DNA of 64,000 nucleotides from Timema cristinae. Its lineage: Eukaryota; Arthropoda; Insecta; Phasmatodea; Timematidae. The notes beneath the pieces are model-generated. The model was not told where the DNA came from, ran no database searches, and saw only the letters and a program-made list of their open reading frames with translations. A program made the translations under genes and the position numbers. The stretch lies in contig JBCFYV010000100.1 in the NCBI GenBank assembly GCA_039000515.1, positions 29,686,421 through 29,750,420 of the forward strand, in the 5' to 3' direction. This document shows, piece by piece, positions 44,935-56,259 of the stretch (position 1 is its first letter; each line of letters starts with the position of its first letter).

Positions 44935-45515
44935 ATGACTTCAGAGTGACTGGGACTACTTCAAGACAACAGCTAAGGGAACTTTTTAAACTTAGTAACA
45001 AGAACTACTTCAAGACAGTTACTAACAGAAATATATCAATATAATAGCTAGCGGAAATACTTCAGAACAGTAAGAAGGTTAAATACTACAAGACAGTAAC
45101 AAGCTGAACTATTTAAATATAATAACTATTGGAAATACTTCAGGACACTAACGTAAGAAGTTGAAATACTTCAAGACAGTTACTAACGGAACTAAGACAA
45201 TACCTAGTGGAATTACTTAAAACAGTAACATGAGGAACTATATCAATATAAACTTGTGAAACTTCTTCGGACAGTAAGACGTTGAACTAGTTTAAGACAG
45301 TGACAATGTGAACTATATTAATATAATAACTAGCGGAACTTCTTCGAGTGAGCAAAAAGTTGAAATACTTCAATGCAGTTACGAAATGAACGATTTCAAG
45401 ATTAGATAAACTTATATTTCAAGACGGTAACAAGAGGAAATACTTTGATACGGTATATAGCGGGGATTGCTTGGATACTATAATTATTTAAACTACTTCA
45501 CAATAGTAAATGTGA
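44935..45515. repeat. Degenerate minisatellite, unit about 28-32 bp
   Basis: The phrase gaaatacttcaagacagtaa recurs with drift through the region, often alternating with aactatatcaatataataac, suggesting a longer compound unit. No frame stays open. Confidence 0.7.
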
Positions 45516-47608
45516 GAATATTTTCATAGACCACGTGACCACTGTTGTAGATAGCACTAGAAAATAAACCGAGCCGGGAATTAGTGTGTTGGAATGGTAA
45601 TGAAGATTGAGAGAGGGAAAGACGCACGTTAACTAACGCGAATTAATGGGATAAGTGGAAGGTGAACCAAATAAACCAACCCATATAGAGTGCCAAGACA
45701 AAGATAAACCTATACTTTATAGAGAGAGAGAGAGGAGGGAGGGGAAGGGGGCTGAATGCTAAACACTCAATCACCCGTGCACAAGCCCCGCCATGCCAAG
45801 GCTCGTCCATCAATCAGGGCATAGTGTACACACCAGGGAAATGTTCATACGGGAGCCAGCATTGCACAACAACAAACACGTTTTAACAGTTGAATTCGCA
45901 CCCAGAAACTGACACTTATAAATAAATGTAAAATATGATTTATTTGATTTTGAAAATAATGTAGCTTTGTCTTTTGAGTTGAGGCGGCAATCAATAGAGA
46001 GTAATATTCAGTCTGCGACCAGTCGCACCCGTTCTAGTATCGTCTGTCTACAATAGCGCACACGCAAGCGCAGTCACTTGTGGAGAAGAGATAAACATTG
46101 TCCGTCTCTTGATTCTAGGTAGAATCTGTTCATGATAGGTTTTTTTTTGCCTGGACGACAGTTCAAAAATTATAAGTTTAGGTTTTAGTTTGCCAACACT
46201 TTACTGTTTTGTTATAAATGTTAAGTTTTTTATTTACATGTTATATTTTATATTTAAAATAACGTAAACTTAGGTTTTCTCACACTAAATCATTATTTTG
46301 AATAATTTATTTTTACCAAATCTGAAACAATATTTTAAACAAAATTAAAAGTATTTATTATTCATTTTGGAATGTTATCTATTTTGTGTAATATAATTCA
46401 TACATTAATACCATTTTATACAAGTATCGCAATTACTTGGAAAATAGAAAATATTTGTAATTTTTTAATGTATAATACATTATTTTATGATTATTTTATC
46501 TTATTTCGAAATATTTAACTGGGTACAATATTTTTATCCACTGCGTGGGTGTATCATTGTAAAGAACTTGTTTCCGTCATGATCAAGCACGTGGGTTAAA
46601 TTCGTCGATCGCCATTTTGAAGCTATATTCCTTAGGCTTTTTGTGAAAGTGCAGTGAATTATTATTTTTTTAAGTGGAATAAAACGATAAATAAGCTTTA
46701 TGCCTGACCTCAAATAAATATATAAATACTATTGGTCTAAATTAATGTAGTTAACTATCACATTAATACATCACCATATGTTTTCATTACAGTTATCCAA
46801 AGTGACAGTTCTCAGCTGTTGGTGTAGGGGTACATTAGGGACTATTTCCAATAATTTTTAAGCTGCCATCCACGTAAACTAAGGTCATGAATGTACTATA
46901 GTTGTGTTGTCTTGCGTTAGTCAACCAATCAGAAACAAATATAGGTGTACTACTGTGTTCAACTAAAGTTATTAATTATATGGTAATGATAAATGTTCGT
47001 GAAAATATATAGTAAAGGTAGTGATTTTAAATTATTTAATAAGAATAAAATTTAATAACTTTTTCCATTTATTAATTTGATTTTCTTTAACTCGTGTTTG
47101 TAAATTTTTAATGTGACTTTGATGAGGGATTCAAATTGAATTGAAATTACGTTTACCGACATTTTAATGCAGACAACCTTTGTTTAATCAGGAAACAAAC
47201 CCAGCACTTCTTGAGAGTGTGCTTTACGAGCGTGTGTTCAGACCGCACGTGCGACTGAGAATAGTGCCAATCCTATTCATGATTTTAAGGTTTAAGATTG
47301 AGTTTAAAAGGAGAATATAAATAGTACGTCCAAGGGTCCTTGGAAGTGAAGTGCGCTTGTCTCTCAAGTGTGATGGTGCATCCTGTACAGCAGGTATAAT
47401 TTGACCTTTATCGCTCACTTGAGTTAAAATAATGTTGTTTAATAAATGAAAGTAATATAATATATTGTTTGGAAATAGAATAAAATAAATACACACACTG
47501 TAAAATAAAAATAACATGCTTTGTTCTTTATTTATATAGATATGTTAATTGGAAAGGAAAGGAAATGTATTTTCAGTTTAAAGTTTACTAGTAAAACTCG
47601 ATTTTTTT
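45516..47608. other. Longest repeat-poor stretch; no gene recognised
   Basis: No SINE boxes, LINE codons or paired termini. It contains a short (AG)n at about 45721-45735, a GC-richer patch at 45770-45900 and another at 46000-46100 (tagcgcacacgcaagcgcag). A 97-codon minus frame (47224-47517) holds no known domain. If a host gene's regulatory DNA lies in the window, this is the likeliest place, but nothing in the sequence proves it. Confidence 0.3.
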
Positions 47609-47611
47609 TTG

Positions 47612-47857
47612 TTTATCTCCACGTCTTATTACTCTTTCGGGTTATACGCATAAGTACTAATTACGCTAATGGGTTAGTAATTGGGAAGGGTGAATTTAGG
47701 GGAAGTAAACCCACATTTGCATGGAGGGAGAGTTGCAAACCAATTTAAGAACCCCCAGTTCACCTAAGCGAGATTCGAACCTCGATCTCTCCATCCTCAG
47801 AAGTTTAGCTCAACACGAAACTAGCGCGTTATCTAACTACGTCAACGAGATGGATGA
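47612..47857 (-). mobile_element. SINE family B, antisense
   Basis: Tail (cacgtcttattactctttcg), body (ttgcatggagggagagttgc), B-box region (gcgagattcgaacctcgatc) and head end (actagcgcgttatctaacta). No clear TSD. Confidence 0.85.
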
Positions 47858-47859
47858 TA

Positions 47860-48160
47860 TAATGATTATATAAGAATAATTCTTTATTTATATAAGTAAA
47901 TTAACTAGATAAAACAGCAATTAATATATACTTTAATATTATTGCCGTACAGATGTAGAAATGTTTTACATATTAATTGGTAACTCTGCATTTTTAAATA
48001 ACTTTTTGATGCGGATTTGTAATTTGTATGTTGTGTAATGACTAATGAATTATTCAACAAAATATCATCCAGCAGGAGATGAATTAATTTATTTTTAAAT
48101 CCCTATAAAACTATTTGTTTATCCGAAAATACTGTTAGTTACATGCTTTAAAACAAAATC
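47860..48160. other. AT-rich spacer
   Basis: Nothing supported. Confidence 0.35.
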
Positions 48161-48162
48161 AC

Positions 48163-48398
48163 CTGCTGCGGTGGCCGCATGGTCTATGGCATTACTCTCG
48201 CAATAGACTAGGCTGCCGACAACAGGGAGATCGAGGTTTTAATCCCGATTGGGTGTACTGAGGCGGGTTTTATTTAAATTGTTTTCCTTTATCCCTTCAC
48301 GCACATGCAGGTATACTTCCTCTAAATTCAAGCTTCCTGATCCCTAACTCACTATCATAATTAGTACATATTTGTATAACCTTAAAAATAGTAAAATG
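48163..48398 (+). mobile_element. SINE family C
   Basis: Head cctgctgcggtggccgcatg, gaggttttaatcccgattgg, body ctctaaattcaagcttcctg. Tail-1 is worn (ataaccttaaaaatagtaaa). Confidence 0.82.
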
Positions 48399-48524
48399 GT
48401 TACCTAAACAATAGATAGTGGTTAGTTTAATATTACCTCTTATAATACGTAGAACTTTCAAACACGGTTTAGTTAGGAAGGATGCGGAATTATTTATATT
48501 TAATAAATTTAATATTGACGTTTC

Positions 48525-48925
48525 ATGATCCCAAACAGAAAAAGTTTGGTAACTAGAATTTTCGTAGGTTTCCCCCTAGGTGTTCTTAGAATTAGATATC
48601 CATATATAAAATTAAGGATACCCGGTAATTTTTTTGATCGGTAAAGAGAGACAAAAATCAATTTTCTCAAAATTCACTTTATAACGATTTTGATTAAATT
48701 TAATTCGAGGCAGTGTTTAACATTGTGAACAAAATGGCAACTACCATTTTCCCATGAAAATTATTTTAAGAATATTTTATATTAGCAAAAATTTCCAATT
48801 TTAATCACGTCTCTTCAACTGTTTGAGATACGAGATAGAATACCAAGTTACATTACTGTTAAAAACTAAAATATTATATTATGAACATATTTTTATAAAA
48901 CCAATAGTTTCTGAGCTATAAATAA
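48525..48925 (-). repeat. Repeat R, antisense copy
   Basis: Inverse of the blocks in 30995-32065: gacgtttcatgatcccaaa, ataacgattttgattaaattt, caactgtttgagatacgaga and atatttttataaaaccaata appear in reverse order. No frame. Confidence 0.6.
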
Positions 48926-48929
48926 ACAA

Positions 48930-49645
48930 TAAATATATTTAATATTTACTAAGCTTTTTAAATTGGTATAGGATGTCTTTGGTTGACACAGTTCCTCTTT
49001 TCTCAATGTTTCTGTAACCGTGTGTATTATTTCATTTATGCTTCTTTTCTATTTTAAGATAAAAGATAAAGTTTGGGTGGTGTCCCGTACCATTTATTTA
49101 AATAGTTTAAAATTAGATTTATATAATAGTTTTATGTGAATACAACTTACAAGTCATGGTTAAATATAAATCTTGAACTTAATTAAATTTAACGAGCAAC
49201 AGCCCTGTCAATATTTACTTCGATTAAACTTCTAGATTAACGAAGATGTCTTGAGAGTAGTCTAGTGTGTTGGAGGTTTTTACAAATTAATTATTTGCAC
49301 TTTAGTTATTATTTTTATTATTATTCATCATCATCACTAATTAAGATAATTAGTTTACTCTGAGTAAATCTTCGCCTTCCAGCTCAGCTCAAAACAATTT
49401 AATAGAGAATGGGGCAAGATAAACTAGAGAGTTGGGTCATTATAATGTGCCAAGAGTGGTTAGTAACTCTTTGCTTATCAAAAACAGCTAAAGCTTTCTC
49501 CCATAATGGGAAAGAATCGGATCCAAAGTGACTCAAGATGATATTGATGGGTATCTTTCCGAATTCTGTAACATTTATATAACCAGTATTTTAATACGAA
49601 CAATGATTTTTTTTTATTACGTTTAACACCGTGATTATTAACGAC
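48930..49645. other. AT-rich intergenic DNA
   Basis: Nothing supported beyond short ATT runs near 49310. Confidence 0.35.
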
Positions 49646-49649
49646 TTTT

Positions 49650-49885
49650 CACTACCTTACCACCGGATTTTACTACCTGTACGGCCTATACGAACTTAAA
49701 TGCTAGTGAGGTAGGAAGTATGAAGGTAGAATTTAGAGGAAATGTACCTATATTCACGTGGAGGTAAAGTGGGATACACTTTTAAAACCACCTTGAATAC
49801 AATCTACCTGAATTAAAACCTCGACTTCTACGTCACTGTAAAACTCTACAGTATGAGCCAGAAATTTAAATCCAAGTATCGGGTG
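49650..49885 (-). mobile_element. SINE family C, antisense, degenerate
   Basis: Tail remnant (ggattttactacctgtacgg), body (gtagaatttagaggaaatgt, ttcacgtggaggtaaagtgg), eroded head. Confidence 0.7.
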
Positions 49886-49984
49886 GTAATAGCTTAATCT
49901 AAGGAGTAAGGAAGAGGAACATGTTTTAGAGAATGTGCTTCCACACAAACGAGGAGAGAGAAAGAAAAAATGGACAGTGTTAGA

Positions 49985-50105
49985 TCATATATTATGTAAA
50001 ACCACTCCCAGAGCACCCGTCCGATATTTAAATTCCGACCTCCCTTTTCCAGCAATTCACTTTGTTGTGAACCTGATTCCTCAAACCTTGTGACCTTTGC
50101 TACAG
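49985..50105 (-). mobile_element. SINE family C head fragment, antisense
   Basis: cccgtccgatatttaaattccg then gacctcccttttccagcaat, matching the B-box half of C heads. Body and tail absent. Confidence 0.5.
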
Positions 50106-50499
50106 GTAGTTAATACAGAAATACTTTAAGTGTATCCCAGAAGGAAAAACAAAACTGGAGAGGAACAGTACCTACTGTTAGTACAATAATACGAATCGGT
50201 GAGTACCACATTGAAAACAATATAATATAGGGCCTACAAAAGAAATTCAGAAAGTAAGGACACTTTATTTTTTAAGAAGAAAAGTTATAAACCAAGGATG
50301 TGTTCAGAAATTTCAATTTTCAAAAATATTTAAAAGGCGAACCGCAGTTTCAAATAAAGATAAAGCTCTCCCAAGTCGAAGGTGGTGGCATTATTTGAGA
50401 GCTCGTGATCTTATTAATGATCACTCATATGTATCTGACGATCTCAGTACGTACATCACAGACTCTGCCTTAAAATATAAGCAACCTTGGGCACGCGTA

Positions 50500-50585
50500 G
50501 ACTCCTGGATGGCTCAGTGGTTAGAACATTCACATACTAAGCCACTTCTCATGTATTGGTGTAATTTTTCAATTTAAAAAATATC
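50500..50585 (+). mobile_element. tRNA-like fragment related to 33.6 kb
   Basis: ggatggctcagtggttagaa and gtgtaatttttcaattt match the tRNA-like element at 33556-33722, but no inverse partner of the stem was found on the left. Confidence 0.35.
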
Positions 50586-50589
50586 ATTT

Positions 50590-51605
50590 CTTTCGACAAA
50601 AATGTATTGAGCTCTACCAAATCCATTTACTTTGTTCTTTTTTAAATTAAAAGTATTTAGTTCAAGGATTATCGCAAGTTTAAGAAATTTTCAATTGTTG
50701 TGCCGCAATCCATAAATAATTTTATTTATATCCTGATTTTGGTTTGGAAGAATAGTATCTGGCAGTTATTAAAGTTACTAAAATAATTTTAATATATTCA
50801 TACATTCAAGTCTTGTTATATGCAGCTGTCATTTTTGATAGATATTATCAATATCTATCAAATAACACTAATAATATAATTAAATGTTTTCAATGCTGAC
50901 AGAAAGAAATAGGCTTGAAACTTTCTAAACTGTTTTTCCAACCAAAATTAGGCTATATTTGGCAAGTTCATGGGTAATCGTGGTTCTCGATGTCAAATAA
51001 AAGTTGATGATGTCTCTAAAAGGTATAGATTTGCACAAAAATAGCAAAAGTTTGATCATACGCTGAACTTTTCTTCAAACTCTGTGACTTAGACAAACAA
51101 GAAAGTTGATATAGGTGATTTTTCGTTTGGGATACGGCTCGCACTACCTACTTTATATTCTCTGACTGAAAGGGTTGAATGCTCATCCAATCATGAAACT
51201 GTTTATGATAAGATGGGGATATGTATTTTAAGAATATCCTCAGACTACATATTGTAGTCCAAAATACGGTTTCTAAGACCCTCACTATATAAATTCTCCC
51301 CATGAAAGCGCGAAGCCGAATAAGTCTTGAGACATTTTTTCCAGGGATGCACAATACTGCTAGTAGGTCTATCATTTCGACATAAGTAGAGAATCCGGTC
51401 AATTATTTTGTACCACTTTGGATACTTGGAGAGGCTCTTAAAAATATTATCTCTGAATTTATAAAGCCTAGTTTATAAAGTATTTATTCTCTTATCCATA
51501 TTGCCCTATTGCACTTCAAGACTATAAATGATCTGCATTTGTTTAATAAACTCCGTGTCTGTGACCATGTGAGATTATGACTAGCAGCGAGCGAGACTAA
51601 TAATT
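50590..51605. other. Intergenic DNA, no feature seen
   Basis: No repeat recognised. An 84-codon minus frame (51148-51402) has no domain. Confidence 0.35.
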
Positions 51606-51610
51606 CATCG

Positions 51611-51905
51611 GGTAACCTGGCGATCTAGGGGTAAAGTGTCGGACTTCTGTGCTGGCGGCCGGGGTTCAATCCTCAGCGCCTGCACAGATTTATCTGATTA
51701 CCAAACCCTTCCTTCACCTCTGACAAGACATCTTGTGAATGTGTGGAATGCCAGGCCTCCACCGTGGTTCTGATCCACGTTAAACTGTAGGTCCTCCATA
51801 TCACCCTACCATTACCCATTAGTGTAAGTGCATATAACCCAAACGGGCAGTAAGACGCGGTGCTAATATAATAATAATAATATAATAAAAATAATAATAT
51901 AATAA
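51611..51905 (+). mobile_element. SINE family A, full length
   Basis: Head ggtaacctggcgatctaggg, ggggttcaatcctcagcg, body, tail-1 (aaacgggcagtaagacgcgg) and an ATA-rich run. Flanks aataattcat and aataaattcat may be a TSD with one indel. An 80-codon minus frame over it is a shadow. Confidence 0.88.
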
Positions 51906-51984
51906 ATTCATACAATAAAATTCGTCATAGTAAAATTATGCAGCTAGGCCAATGAGCACAATCAAAACTCTAATTTTACTCTTT

Positions 51985-52290
51985 AATTTTGGGGTAAAGT
52001 GTTCGCCTCAGAACCCGATGTTCGTGGGTTCAAACCTAACCGCAATCGCCGGATATTTCTTGAGCGATAAATATCCGTAGCACAACTTCCTTGGGGGGTA
52101 AGTAAATCCATTGGTCCCCTGTCAATTTTGGCATGTAAAATAACGCATAAAAATATGTCAAAATACCTTTCCTATAAAAATTAGAAGGCCTTTTCACTTT
52201 CTTTCATATACATTCTTGTGTGCTGATATCACTAGTGGTTCAGAAAGCGCACGTCAAATACCTCAAGTAAATAAATCAAATAAATAATAA
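51985..52290 (+). mobile_element. SINE family E
   Basis: tRNA-like head (ttggggtaaagtgttcgcct, gtgggttcaaacctaacc), body (cgtagcacaacttccttggg) and tail-2 (cacgtcaaatacctcaagta) with an (AAAT)n end. Best sense-oriented E copy. Confidence 0.85.
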
Positions 52291-52294
52291 AAGT

Positions 52295-53675
52295 CGATAA
52301 ATTTGTATTAGAAAAGATTCTACCTCTACGTTTGATAGTTCTATTTAAATGAACTTTCATCGTGTTCCTATATGGCGTAGCTTATAAGATAGGGCTATCT
52401 GATATCCATTAGGGTAAACAAAGTGTGCACATTTATCGAGTAGAAGGAGCTCAGAAATATGCGGTTCTCATTTTACTCGGGGACTATGTGGAGAAATAGC
52501 GCTTATGAAAAATCATTAAGGCTCATCTCTGATAAACTATATATAAATATTTGAAAACGTTTACTTTTTAAACCAAAACCGTACCTCACCTTGGTTTTAA
52601 ATAAGTAAAATTTATAGTCATTATTTACTTTATTATTCCATGAATATTCATATTTTATTATTTTACAATCAATTCTAAGATGAGTAATCTATATAATTAT
52701 TTCTGTTTTCAACATCCTTTTTTCTCAACTAATACAAAGCCTACAGCGATGAATAAGGTATCAGTAGATATGGTTTTTTACTGACTTCTGACATAGCATA
52801 CTCAGTTTACGTTAAAACACACTGTTTAAAATTCAAGTTAAAAGAAAAATCTAACAATATTTTTGAATCAATTACTGAAAATAAATTCTCTTGCTATTTG
52901 GTGTATACACTTCGCTGAGTATTTAATTTCAACAACCCTACATAAGACTAAATACTTTTATTTGGGTGGTGGGGGGTTGGAAAGGTTGAATGTGTGAAAG
53001 TTTCGCAAGGGTGTACTTGTGTGTACCAAATTAATTAATTAATGTAGCAATTATTTCTTCCAAATCAAGAAAGTGCCAAGGTATTTAAATTTTATTATTT
53101 CTTTCTTAAAGTTTGAGATATCTTTTTTTTCTATCTTTTCAGAGCTAACCTTACGTTATATTACGATGCACTAATTGTTTGTAATCCTGGTGCGGAAATA
53201 GTCAGTGTTGCTAATAGAAATCCATGTTGTTGAATAAGCTTAACTAACGTATATGCTATGGTCAAACTCCTCCAGAGATATGTAGAAAGTACGGGGTAAA
53301 TAGGGGTTTAAAAGTTGGTCCTGCTGTTGAAGGGAGCGTTGGGCTTTTCCTAATTGCTATTGGCCGGACTTTCTCCTGCTCGGAGGGTAGTATCGCTCCA
53401 GGGACACTCGGAAGCCTTGTTAGGGGTCTCTTGGAACTAACCCTCTACCACCTCCTCTCCTTCCCTTCCAATTACCAGAGCAAATAAACACTGGCTCTTC
53501 GATATCGCTTGTGAGGCTACTTTTAACAAGCCCAACCCTTACTTCCTGCTGACGTATGTAACCAGATACTCATAAAGGATCCTTGAACATGTTAGGAGAC
53601 ATGCGTCAGAAACAGATACGTGGGAGTGTAAGGAACGAGGAGAAATGTCAGTGTTGTTGCAGTTTTTAAAAAAAA
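52295..53675. other. Intergenic DNA with a GC-richer island at 53270-53530
   Basis: The island (ctgctcggagggtagtatcg) is unlike its surroundings and has no partner in the window. Elsewhere AT-rich with nothing supported. Confidence 0.3.
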
Positions 53676-53679
53676 CTCC

Positions 53680-53799
53680 AGGCCTCCACCGTGGTTCGGA
53701 TTCCACGTTAAACTGTAGGTCCTTCATTTCATCTCATCACCCTACCATTACACATTAGCGTAAGAACGTATAACCCGAACGGGTAGTAAGACGCGGTGC

Positions 53800-53832
<33 letters not shown>
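53680..53832 (+). mobile_element. SINE family A, 5'-truncated
   Basis: Starts at ccaggcctccaccgtggttc within the A body, with tail-1 and (AAT)n. Flanks aaaaaaaact and aaaacaaaact may be the TSD. The start is about 10 bases from the cut seen in the 6.6- and 38.5-kb copies. Confidence 0.85.
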
Positions 53833-53834
<2 letters not shown>

Positions 53835-53874
53835 CAAAACTTTTTTTTGGGTGGGGGGTCCAAAATAAATAAAA

Positions 53875-54165
53875 TAAATAGAATATTTCTACAGTAGAAA
53901 CATAGAGTTTAATTTTCTTCAACATGGTGATATCAAAAATTTGGTTGAATATATGTCATGAGCATTAGTGATGAGAAACTTTTTAAATGAAGGTAAAAAG
54001 TTGTCATTCAATCCAGGACCTCATCAGATATTAAACAACTGCAGTTCAAGTCACCTTGAGAAAAAAATTAAACTTTTATTTTCCTACTGGAGAAATGTTT
54101 TTTTTTTGTCAAAAAGATTGTTTACTATAAAAACTGGAGAAACGTGCCTGTCTCATTCGTAAGTC
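53875..54165. mobile_element. Foldback element (TTAA family), partial
   Basis: acagtagaaacatagagttt, cttcaacatggtgatatcaa, gatgagaaactttttaaatg and aaagttgtcattcaatcc appear in the same order as at 21.7 kb, followed by a decayed right arm. The outer left arm is missing, with the SINE A tail beside it. Confidence 0.65.
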
Positions 54166-54319
54166 ACTTACGATTGTTTCCCCATCTGACCACAGATTAA
54201 GCTACTGTGTCATTTTACAGAACTAGAAATGTAATGTAACTGCACAATACAATAAATATAATCGAATATACAATTATCCACCATCGTATTTTCCCTAGAT
54301 TGTACAATTAATAGATCGT

Positions 54320-55045
54320 CATCATCAAAACTTTTCAGCTTGTGGCCAGATCAGTTTAGTAAAATGCTTCCATTTTTCTCTATTCTTCCACTATTATTCC
54401 TTCTTTACTTGTTTCCATTATTCTCTTCTTACTTACACATTTCTGTTATCTTCTCCTATCATCTCTTTCTTTGCAGTCTTTTTTCTACAAACTTAATTTC
54501 CATAAATGTTTTTACATCTTTTTCTTCTCCATATTCATTACATACCTCTACCCTCTTATTCTTGCTTCCTCTACTATATCATTCACTCCCTTTACACCCA
54601 CTATTTCCTGAATAACTTATTTCCTTATCCTGTCACTCCTCGTGAAGTTACATAGCTCCTCACAAAGTTCATTCCCACGGCCTCCACTTTCCTGGTCTCT
54701 CTTACATTCAATGTCCATGTTTATGCTGCATGTGTGACAATGGGTACAAAGTATGCCCCATACAGCACTTCCTTAAACTTCTAGGCTACTTCTCTTCTCT
54801 GTAACGGGTCTCTTACACACTTATAGTAAAGCTCCCCCTTCTGTTCTGCTTCCCATTATATTCTTTCTGCTTCCACCTTTCGCCTCAATCACGCTCCAAT
54901 TTTACGTTATCTGCTTTTCTCAGCTCTACTCCATCCAACCTTTTAGATTAACTAGCTAGCTTTTTAGCTCATCCTCTTTATTATAACTTCACACTTCACC
55001 ATGCTAAGTTTCATTCTAAACTTCTTCACCTTCTCATTCCATTCC
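54320..55045 (-). pseudogene. LINE relic, RT C-terminal region (LINE-2 type)
   Basis: Minus strand encodes VLYGAYFVPIVTHAA, TWTLNVRETRKVEAVGMNF and VRSY (about 54650-54780), the segment after the RT domain in arthropod LINEs. Further RT-distal sequence with many stops runs to about 55040. The plus strand is pyrimidine-rich and gives leucine-rich shadow frames. The 3' side ends near a (CAT)n run at 54315. Same family as 15790-16185. Confidence 0.7.
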
Positions 55046-55077
55046 TGTAGCTGTTCCTGTACTTCCTATTCCTTCCC

Positions 55078-55110
55078 CTCCCCCCCCCCCCATTCCCCCC
55101 CCCCCCATCA
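55078..55110. repeat. Poly-C tract
   Basis: Two runs of about 12-13 C separated by att. Inverse of G-rich DNA with quadruplex or triplex potential. Confidence 0.9.
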
Positions 55111-55286
55111 AAATAATATATTTTTACTCAACCCAAATGTTGCTACATTTCCACAGAGTTCTACCTTCATCATTCGTATCTAAGTTGTGTAACTATATAC
55201 ATATACTGGGTGGGTAGTAAGACACAAAGTACGACGATAGCTATACTATTAATATTTATTATTATAGGTGTATTAAAACAATCCAA

Positions 55287-55465
55287 CACCTTATCTCACT
55301 CGGTAGCGTGTTTGTCTGCTGAGTTAAGGATTCTGGGTTTGATTCTCAGCATGGTTTAAAAATTCATCATCGGTGAAATGTGAGTTTACCCTTTCACAAT
55401 GATGAATTAACGGCCTGGGATTGGATGTTGTGCCTGTCATAGTCTTAAGTTATATTATAAGGGAT
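55287..55465 (+). mobile_element. SINE family D
   Basis: Head ccttatctcactcggtagcg, gggtttgattctcagcat, body accctttcacaatgatgaat. Tail-2 is not intact. Confidence 0.8.
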
Positions 55466-55599
55466 ATGAAGCTACGACAGTCCTATCAGGCCAGCATTGG
55501 TTATTAACGGTATAATTTAAAGGGTAAAAATTGGGGAAGTAATTTAAAAAAAAGTGCAATCACATTAGCGTGGGGTAGAGAAAGGAAATATTTTCTCAT

Positions 55600-55858
55600 T
55601 TTTAAAAATTTATTTGTTGTATTTATCTTGAACCTTATGAACCGACTGAATACACCAGCACTCGACTTATAAACTAACTTAAGATCTAGAACAGGCACAA
55701 AATCCATTCCCCGGCCATCAATTCATCATTGTGAAAAGGGAAACTCACATTTCGCCAAATATAGATAGTTCGGCCGTGCCAGGAATCGATCCCGGGACCT
55801 TTAGCTAAAAATACAGACACACTACAGACTGAGCTAAGGTGTCGGATTATAGGCCAAA
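55600..55858 (-). mobile_element. SINE family D, antisense
   Basis: Worn tail-2 (tgttgtatttatcttgaacc), body (catcaattcatcattgtgaa), head (cactacagactgagctaagg). Faces the sense D copy at 55287, so the pair could form a long stem. Confidence 0.82.
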
Positions 55859-55878
55859 AATGAGTGATAATTTTTTTT

Positions 55879-56130
55879 TAGCGTCACGTATTTACTACCC
55901 GTTTGTGTTATACACTTATGTACTAATTATGCTAACGATTTTACGGATTAGGAAAGATATAATAAGATGAAGTGTACTCTTATTTGCGTGGAGAAGGAGT
56001 GGACAACCTTTGTGTAAAAACCACTCTCAGTACACCAAACCGAGATTTGAACCTTGATCTCCCCATCGTTGGTAATCTAGTCTCCTGCTAGAGTAGAACC
56101 TTAGACCATGCGGCCACCAAAGCAGGTGAT
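55879..56130 (-). mobile_element. SINE family C, antisense
   Basis: tttagcgtcacgtatttact, body (gaagtgtactcttatttgcg), B-box region and a well-kept head end (accatgcggccaccaaagca). Confidence 0.85.
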
Positions 56131-56146
56131 TAATAAGTCACGTGTG

Positions 56147-56255
56147 CTAACCCATACTAGGGCACCCATCCTATATTTTAACCTCAACCTCCCCGTCACC
56201 GACAATACAATCTATTGGTGAGCCTGACACTTTAAACCGCGGTGCCACCGTTCAG
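56147..56255 (-). mobile_element. SINE head fragment, antisense
   Basis: cacccatcctatattttaac, cctccccgtcaccgacaata and ccgcggtgccaccg match a C-type head. No body or tail. Confidence 0.55.
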
Positions 56256-56259
56256 CCGC

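Noticed and set aside
54340..54615. 91-codon plus-strand leucine/serine-rich frame
   Set aside because: Antisense shadow of a LINE relic; the pyrimidine-rich bias comes from lysine/arginine-rich codons on the other strand.
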